DNA of 64,000 nt from Aspidapion aeneum (Eukaryota; Arthropoda; Insecta; Coleoptera; Brentidae), in NCBI GenBank assembly GCA_963576565.1, contig OY755038.1, positions 140,856,206 to 140,920,205 of the forward strand, given 5' to 3'. The position numbers and the translations under genes were made by a program. The notes beneath the pieces are model-generated. The model was not told where the DNA came from. It ran no database searches and saw only the letters and a list, made by a program, of their open reading frames with translations. Positions 56,491 to 64,000 of this stretch are shown here, one piece after another. Position 1 is the first letter of the stretch. The number at the start of each line of letters is the position of its first letter.

Positions 56491-57116
56491 AACGTATAGA
56501 CCCAGCAAGCACAACAAGATTGCAGTAATATCACTGTATTGTAACTGCGAGATATAAAATGTACTCAGATGTACTTTGTAAATACTGGGCACTTACATGT
56601 AAAGCCAAATGTCTGCAACATAGCGGTAGGGTGAAATATCTATACAACATATCATTGAGACATTATCACCAGTATTTACTAAAGGGTGCTAAGTCCTACA
56701 ATCCTAGGTTTAAAAGTCTACATTTTGGTTGAAGGTTTAACTCATTTTTCCCGTAAATGCAATAGTTTTTAATATTTATATAAATAGAAATGAAATTTCG
56801 GACTTCCATTGTCTTTATTTATTTTAAAACACGACGTTTCGGTTATCTATTTATATAAATTGTTCATAAATACCTTACGATATGGGTCATATTTTTTTGT
56901 TGTTACAATGCCATTATATCGTAACCCTTGGGAATAAATAAAAATAATAAAAAGTCCCGTCTAAATATGGCGACTAATGGCAAGTCGTCCGACATTTTTA
57001 AACTAATGTGGAGTAACACCTTTCGAGCAGTTTTTTTTTTCGAATTGCACCGGGAGAATGAGGATTCTATCTACACACTGTTTTGGGACCGTTAAAAAAA
57101 TAGGTAGTACGGGACA
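56491..57116. other. No gene seen
   Basis: At 56825-56850 the reverse strand reads accgaaacgtcgtgttttaaaataaataaa, similar to the 3' ends of Penelope-like elements with a GAAAC hammerhead core. Otherwise unassigned. Confidence 0.3.
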
Positions 57117-58930
57117 ACTTTTTTAATAATTAATATTTTTGCAAAAACTAACCAGCGTATAAGATTTTTTAAAATTGGCAAGACGATTCCGTTGAAAAAT
57201 TTGATGTTCAATGTACAGGTTGTTCCTTAGACCACTACCATTGCATAAAAATCAGTGTATTTTTGTTGTGCCTCGGTATATACCAGTTTTTATGTAAAAT
57301 AATGGTTTTCCCATCCTTTTTATGTAAAAAAGTTATACTGTTTTAAAGTCGCTCAGAGCAACGGTTTTTGAGATTTTTGCATTTAAAATTTTTATTGCAT
57401 GTGAGTGATATGCCTAATTTATGTATGATACTTTCTTCAATTATTTCTACTAATTAATAATTTTGCACAAAAAATTCCAGTTGGGGGTTTTTGGGTATGG
57501 ACAACTTAATTTTGGTAAAAAAAATAAATATTATACAGGATGTTCTCTGGGTCGGTACCGTTACATTAAAATAGGTCTAACTTTTTTGTTCCTCGGTGTA
57601 TACAAGATTCTATTAAAAACATTAATTTTTTAATTTTATTTAAGTAAAAAAGTTATAGCGTTTAGATGTCGCTTAGAGCAACGGTTTTCAAGATATTTAA
57701 ATAAGAAGTTTTTATTGTATGCGTAAAAGATTTTTGATTAAATTCTTACCTACTTCATACATATAAGCTATAATCAATACCTTTTTATAGCATTCTAAGA
57801 TTGGATGTTTTCTTAAGAAATATTAAGTTACAAAATATACAGGGTGATTCTTGAATTATCATAAGTGTGATATCATTGTTCGTTATTGCACCTGTGTAGG
57901 GCTTTATTTTTAATGAGGAACAAAAACCTCTTTGTATTTTTTTTTTAATGGTATTTACGTATACTTTATTAATGCAAGTATTTTTTTATTGTTTTGAAAG
58001 AAAATTTTAATTATCAATAAAATTAATATTTTATTATTTAATAAAAAAAATATAAAATTTTTTAAGCGTGGCGCTCTCAGCAACTAAGTTAAAATTTTAA
58101 AATTGACAAATAGTAAATCAAACTTAAAACGGTTTATTATTGTAGGCTAGATAAATACCCGAGAAAAACTATTTAAAAAGTTTTAAAATGCTGGAGAGGC
58201 GTTCAGAAATGCAAATCTTTATTTTAAAATCAGACGTTCGTATAATAAGCGAATAAACAAATGTATTCAGGTTAACGGTGGTCATTTTGAACATTTATTG
58301 TAGATTTTTTTTTGTTTTTCTATCTAAAAATTTGTTGTTGCAATAAAATATGTATAATTTTTATAATTGGTTTTTATTTTTTTTTGTTATAAATAATTAT
58401 TTAATAATTAAAATAATATTCTGTTTAAAAACCTGCTTAAGTATACACCGAGGCACAAAAAAATACACTGATGATTTTAATGCAATGGTAGTGGTTCAAA
58501 GAACACCGTGTACATGGTACATCAAATTTTTCAACGGAATCGTCTTGCACATTTCAGAAAAACCTACATGCTGGTTAGTTTTTGTAAAAATAGTAATTAG
58601 GAGAATGAATTGAAGAAAGTATCATACATAAATTAGGCATATCAATCCCATGGAATAAAAACTTTAAATGCAAAAATTTCAAAAACCGTTGCTCTGAGCG
58701 ACTTTAAAATAGCTTTTTTACATAAAAAGGATGAGAAAACCATTATTTTACATAAAAACTGGTATACACCGAGGCACAAAAAGAGTCACTGGTTTTAATG
58801 CAATGCTAGTGGTCCAGGGAACACACTTTACATCAAAATGTTCAACGGAATCGTTTTGCCAATTTCATAAAAACTTACACGTTGGTTATTTTTTGCAAAA
58901 ATAATAAATATTAAAAAAGTTATTAAAGAA
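57117..58930. repeat. 1.8-kb fold-back region with 'accgaggcacaaaaa' modules
   Basis: 57117-57442 recurs inverted, with modest divergence, at about 58600-58925 (for example gagcaacggtttttgagatttttgc against gcaaaaatttcaaaaaccgttgctc). A third related module lies at 57580-57700 (tcctcggtgtatac; gagcaacggttttcaag), and a repeated inverted one at 58430-58600. Short frames such as 58350-58613 cross module boundaries. tatacaggatgttc and tacagggtgattc occur at 57534 and 57842. Confidence 0.65.
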
Positions 58931-60435
58931 AATCGATTTGAAAAAATAAAGTTTAACACCCTGTATCTCGGTTAGTACGAACTTTTGGACTAAGGTAAGT
59001 ATGGCTAAATCATAATATTTTGATCCAGGGAATCTTCAGTTTAACTATGTACCATTAGTTCTGGGACACAACTACATACTTGCCTACCTATAATATGTGT
59101 CTGTCTGTGTGCAATTATACCTTTAAAGAAATTTTTTTTAAATTTGTTTATGCAAGAATTTTTTTTGTGCATATTCAGGTTGCAAAAGGTCGCCAAGTTT
59201 TGAAACTTATTGGTACGATTGTAAGGTTAGTAGTCTTTAGTATTCGAGTTGGAACAATAGCCTCCATAATAAAAAAAATTTAAATAAATTGGTTCCTAAT
59301 TAACTAATCTTAGTTTTTAAGAAAATTATATTTATAGGGGGCTGTGTATATACCTATAATGTAAGGGGTCGTGTACAAAGGAATTTTTACCACAGTACAC
59401 CACGGTACACTGTGATTTTTACCACTTTACACAAATGTGTTAATCACAAAGTATAAAATACGTAAATACCCACAGGGGGCCCAATCTACTAATTTTTGAT
59501 CCATTTTATATTTTAAAATATGACGCAGGGTGTTAAATAAATTAGTATTACATTTGGAAATTGGTAGGGTGGAGGGGGGGCCCAGATCATTAATTTACCC
59601 CTAGAGGGCTCATGTTTCCTCTCCACGCAATGGCGTATCCAGGCTCTGATCTTGAGAGGGTTAATCCACTCAAACCACATATATAGGTACTTGATATAAC
59701 AACACATGTTAAGGTCCTGCAAAAAAAAAATTGCAGTTTTTCTCTATACATGTGGCGCAGACGAAAAATTTTGCAATTTTAATCTATAAATTCAGGCTAA
59801 CTACCTTATTTTGAACCAATATCACTAAAAGTGATACAATTTTAGTAACAATAAAAAACTTTTTTTTGCCGGGCAAAAATTTTGGATTTTTTGTGGAAAA
59901 ATCCTCACTTTTTACCAATCTAAGGAGGGAACCCTCCCCTCCCTTTTATTTGCCGGTGTCTCCACGGGCCTTGTGCTACCCATTGAACTGAAAGATGTCA
60001 AACTCATATACATGGGTTTTTCCATGATACCTATTTATTTTTCTTTTTCACATATTTTATTCAACTTAGGTTAAGTTATAAAGTTTGGAAAAAATTTGCA
60101 AATGCTAAATGATAGCGAAATGTAAATGAATAGTGCGTTAATCTATTATTTTTAACAAAGGATTAAGCGAATATAATAAATTAAAAAATACTGTGAAATA
60201 ATTTTAGAAAAATTTAAAGATAATTTTTATTTTAACCAGTTCAAAGTTATAAGTCGTTTTTTAAGATTGAAATTGTTTAAATAAATTTTGTACAATATGC
60301 TTAAAATAAGGTTTAAGTTAACTAACTAAAAATGTTATTTCCAAGGAAAGTAGATTATTATTTGTGTAACGACTTCAATGGTAATTTAATATAATTAACG
60401 AAGGGTCCCCAAAAAAATAATTTGTGAGCTCACTC
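58931..60435. other. 1.5-kb AT-rich stretch, no gene seen
   Basis: caccctgtatctcgg at 58968 is another inverted 'cagggtg' motif. C/G runs near 59570 and 59930. No coding signature on either strand longer than 70 codons that resembles a known protein. Confidence 0.35.
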
Positions 60436-63400
60436 CCCAAGTAACACAAATTGCTAAAAAACAGCTACCAAAACACTTTAACAGCAAAACTGAAAGTAAA
60501 ATAGCTATTACAGCTGTATCCCGTTTCACAGCTAAGCAGCTTCTAAAGTGTTGTCGTTGCTGATTAGGCAATCTTTATTTAGCTCACAGTGTCCATGACA
60601 GCTCCAAAATATAGCACGTTAACATTAAAGTAATTTTGTCTAGAAATAAATAACAAACAATGCCAACTATTGCAAAATAGCTATTTCCTGTAATGGTCAG
60701 AGACTTTTACTCATATGGCTGACGAAAAACTTGTTATGTTCTACACTACTGTGATATAATCGCGTAAAAAAGGCGGTTCTCATCGTCAAAATGTTTGGCA
60801 GGTTAAGTTTTCTGATAAAACAGGTCAAGATAGCTTGTCAAAACGCAAGCGCCTCGAAAATTCAGAATAATAAACGTTTTTTTTTCGGTGTTTGTTTTTA
60901 GGTTAGAAATTATTTTATTACCATTATCCTCGAAATACCCTATAAATCAATTCTTAGTCATATTTTATTGAATTTAGCACTTTCTAGAATTTATTTAGGC
61001 CCGGGATCACCTGGAAATTAATATTTTCTAGTCCATAAATTTAAAGAAAAATAAATATGAAAACTATCATGGCCGCCTCGGCCGTCTCATTGGTTTCAGC
61101 AGTTTAACTCTAGACAAGCTATTTTTTAATACTTAAGCCTAAATAATGTTGATTTGTAGCTAACTTGCGTTCTAACAATTGGCCCATTATGTAATACGAA
61201 AAAGAAAAGAAGAGTCACAGATGTTACCTGTCATCTTGGGCGCTGTCACAATAACAAAATAAACAAATATCTCAATTAAAAATTGTGCGAACGTTAGAAG
61301 ATAAAGTTATTACGTGCTCTACCACAGTACCCCACCAGTGGGAAGCAAAAAACATATTATTTTGGCCACCGCCTTCAGAAACCCTTAATTTGGGTTTATA
61401 CAGAAACATAGCATAACATAAGACATAGCATGACATAAGATATCATTACAGAAGGAAACCGTAAGGCTGTGTATACAAAAAATATAATAACATGACATAA
61501 CATACAAGCTTGGCCCAAGTACTTTAAATGAGGCCCCACACACTCTAAGTTATTGGTAATTGCAAGGGGAGAATTCCCAAAGTGGTCGGTGCTGGCAATT
61601 GACTCTGGTGCACTTTGCTTGGAATCACGTGAGTCTAAATAAACTGACTACTAAAGCCTCTTGACTTGAAGTAAAAAAAAACAGAAACCGAGTGTCATTC
61701 AAACCAATGAGATTAAAAAAATACTCTGCCAATATATGGGCCCCTAAGCTCACACTGAGTACTATAGTTATAGTGTACGTGTGAGCTAATATAAATAAAA
61801 ACTAAAATATATTTTATTCAACTCCGGACTCAATTACCTTTCGTTTGATATCACACACGCCATATTTTCACTTAAACTCTAATTTTTGAAATATACCCCC
61901 ACCCTTTTTTTAAATAAATTAAAATGTATTTTGTTGAACTCCAGACTCAATTACCTTTCGTTTGATGTCACACACGCCATATTTTCCCATAAACTCTAAT
62001 TTTTGAAATCAACCTCCACCCTTTTATTTGGTTTGTGCTCGGTGGATTTTGTTCATTTTTAAATGGGACCATCTCGGCCCAAAACCCAGCCTAGGTACCA
62101 AATTTCATTCAAATCGGCCAAACGGTTTTTGAGTTATGCGCGTTGGTCGTTACAGACAGACAGACAGACAGACAGACAGACGGCGCAACAAAAAAGTTTC
62201 AAAATCATCTGAAACGCAAAGATATATAAAAATTTTTGAAATCGGGGCAACTTTTTTTTCTCGAAAAAATTAGGATCACCATAGCTCACACTACTATAGT
62301 ATAGTATATGTGTGAGCTAATATTTTTTGATCTGATGGATTCAAACATTGTGTCCCTGAATGACAGGTTTTCATAATTTGTCATTAAGAAACACTATTTT
62401 TTTTTTTTAACATTCTGGTTTGACTGTTTTTTACTAAACAAACTCTTGACTACCAATTCTCACTTGTGCCAAGTAAGAAAAAATTAAAAAAGCATGTTAC
62501 ATTGCCTTGGTCTTTTTAATTTTTAGTTAAAAAAGTTTTATTTACATTTTTTAATTTTAGAAAGCAGTTAAAAGAAATGAAGTACAAAGACCAGAAAGCA
62601 TTCCAGAATGGGGCCCATTTGCTCATCCCTTGGAAATGTGAGCAAGGAAGCCAAAAAGGGGGTCTGCTTGCAATTGACTCCACCTCATTTTACACATTTT
62701 TTTTTTATAATTATTAAAATTAAATTATAAAATGTACAGGAAATTAAACATCTTTGCTTTAATACCATGAATGAATGGAAGTGGCGATTAGCACCCTTAA
62801 AGGATCTAACCTGGCACGTAGACATGCATTTCTGGGTATGTTGTGCACAAATGTACGTATTGTGTATGACTCGGATAACAATTTAAATTCTATCTAGTAA
62901 ATAGAACCCAGTAAACTTCAAATTATATTTAAGGCCAGAAACTTAGTCATCATGATATACCACATAATGCCATAGTTATAGCCTTAGACCACTGGTGGGT
63001 CATATACCTTTTGACATAATTAACAGGGTACGGAGAGCCACAGTGTGCCTGCACTAGCTGTTAGTTCCAAATAGGCTCCATATACCCTGTATGTGGTGAT
63101 TTCCTGAATGGCCAGGTCACAAAATCCATTCAGAGAATCACCAGATTAACCCACCCCCCTCATATCTATATTTTTTTACATACTTGTCAAAGTTTGTACA
63201 TTACTAGACTACCCATGGGTCAAGGCTTCTTTAGTTAGCTCTTACGACAGGCCTGGGGGTTACCTTGGTGCCATTATGCATATTCATAATCTAAAAAAAT
63301 TTGATAAGAAAGAGCCCCTCTCTAACCCCCATGAATACACCATTGTATCAAATGTGTATTACATTGGTGAGTGGTCCAACAGAGGGGTTTCAGAGACACT

Positions 63401-64000
63401 ACAAAAAGGAGGACAATTTACATTTTTTGAACATACATTGTATAAACTTAAAAAATTAATTAGGCAGTATATGATTTTCTTTTATAAAAAAATGTTTTTT
63501 TTCTAACATGCCAAAAGTTTTTTGTACCTCTAAAATTTTCTAAATACCTACTTTAAAATAAATGGAAATTCTTGAGAGACCATATTTATTACACAATAAG
63601 TATTACCAAAATAGTTTTTTTACTCAGTTACATAGGTAATACACCAGAATGTGCCTTTGTATTTAAACTCTAGAAACAGATGGGGGGAGGTGATAGCCTC
63701 CATCCTCTCTGGGATCACCACTGGTAAGGCAGACCTTAGTAGGAATAGGTAGAGGAAATTTTTGTTTTTAAGGTAGCTAGGTAAATAAAAAACAAGAAAT
63801 TTATTTATTTAGTTATTCAACTGATAAACTGGGTTCTTAATGCCCAGGGTGCAACACCTTAGAGGGCCTAATACAATGGGTTAAACAAGTGGGTCCATAC
63901 CTTATTTGTGAGCCTGGCCTGATTATGTGCTAAGGTAAACCAAGTCTACAGTACTCTACTAGTATTTGTACACTTGCTGTCGGCAGCTCCCATAGTGCAC
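60436..64000 (-). mobile_element. TIR-type repeat family, copy C (inverted, runs off window)
   Basis: Begins CCCAAGTAACACAAATTGCT at 60436 and is the reverse complement of copy B from 55614 back to about 52060. It is closer to B than to A (for example it lacks both LINE tails), and it carries its own insertion at 61722-62321. The rest of the element lies beyond 64000. Confidence 0.8.
61722..62321. mobile_element. 600-bp insertion in copy C with gtgtgagctaat repeats
   Basis: Absent from copies A, B and D at the matching place (inside caaaaaata.tttttt). Both ends carry agctcacact...gtgtgagctaat (61749-61793 and 62284-62321), a pair of short hairpins in direct orientation. Inside are a ~113-bp tandem duplication (61806-61918 and 61919-62031), cggccaaacggtttttgagt, and a (gaca)n tract at 62152-62181. 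This is a common style of insect non-autonomous repeat. No coding sequence. Confidence 0.65.

Overview
This is a nested transposable-element block from an AT-rich, repeat-dense eukaryotic nuclear genome. It is most likely from an insect or other arthropod. The reasons are a BEL/Pao retrotransposon, a Maverick/Polinton with short (60-70 bp) introns, a LINE endonuclease of the craniofacial-development-protein-2 type, K02A2.6-like gypsy fragments, a possible Penelope-type hairpin and several fold-back MITEs. I see no convincing host gene, rRNA, tRNA or CRISPR. Every coding region I can support belongs to a mobile element, and most are broken.

Layout. (1) A TIR-type repeat family (ends CCCAAGTAACACAAA) supplies the scaffold. 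Copy A spans 262-15849, copy B 49552-55614 and inverted copy C 60436-64000 (runs off the window); a left-truncated copy D is at 20714-24073. No transposase was recognised in it. (2) Copy A carries a 3.27-kb insertion (1086-4355) and a BEL/Pao element on the minus strand (5100-11686), with 472-bp LTRs and target duplication gtata. Copy B is the empty site for both. (3) 12515-20712 and 20714-30755 are a tandem segmental duplication of about 10 kb; copy 1 has since lost about 1.9 kb. Each unit holds the right half of the TIR family, a plus-strand BEL remnant whose gag is split by a 0.61-kb fold-back MITE with 9-bp target duplications, and the structural genes of a Maverick.

(4) The Maverick (27384-36100, plus fragment 19179-20712) is the most informative part. 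Minus strand, in order of transcription: minor capsid protein with phospholipase A2 domain, adenovirus-type cysteine protease, small protein, penton-like protein, double-jelly-roll major capsid protein. The packaging ATPase starts only 39 bp away on the plus strand and is followed by two insect-Maverick proteins of unknown role. Then comes an inverted second copy of minor capsid, protease, small protein and penton (33787-36100), forming 2.3-kb inverted arms around the ATPase. Several structural genes are joined by stop/start overlaps or gaps of 0-2 nt. No protein-primed DNA polymerase or Maverick integrase was seen, so this is a defective remnant.

(5) 36.1-49.5 kb holds a 3'-truncated LINE, scraps of a gypsy element, a long TA tract, fold-back elements, two ~140-bp-period minisatellite arrays, pogo/Tigger-like ends and a single exon resembling the start of YqaJ-type nuclease genes. 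(6) 49.5-64 kb holds copy B with a perfect 274-bp-arm palindrome inserted in it, a gypsy pol fragment, a 1.8-kb fold-back region and copy C with its own insertion.

The nested empty sites order the events. The TIR family copies came first. Two short LINE tails, present only in copies A and D, came before the tandem duplication; the BEL, palindrome and copy-C insertions were later or independent, each in a single copy. All family assignments are by eye; no database search was possible.
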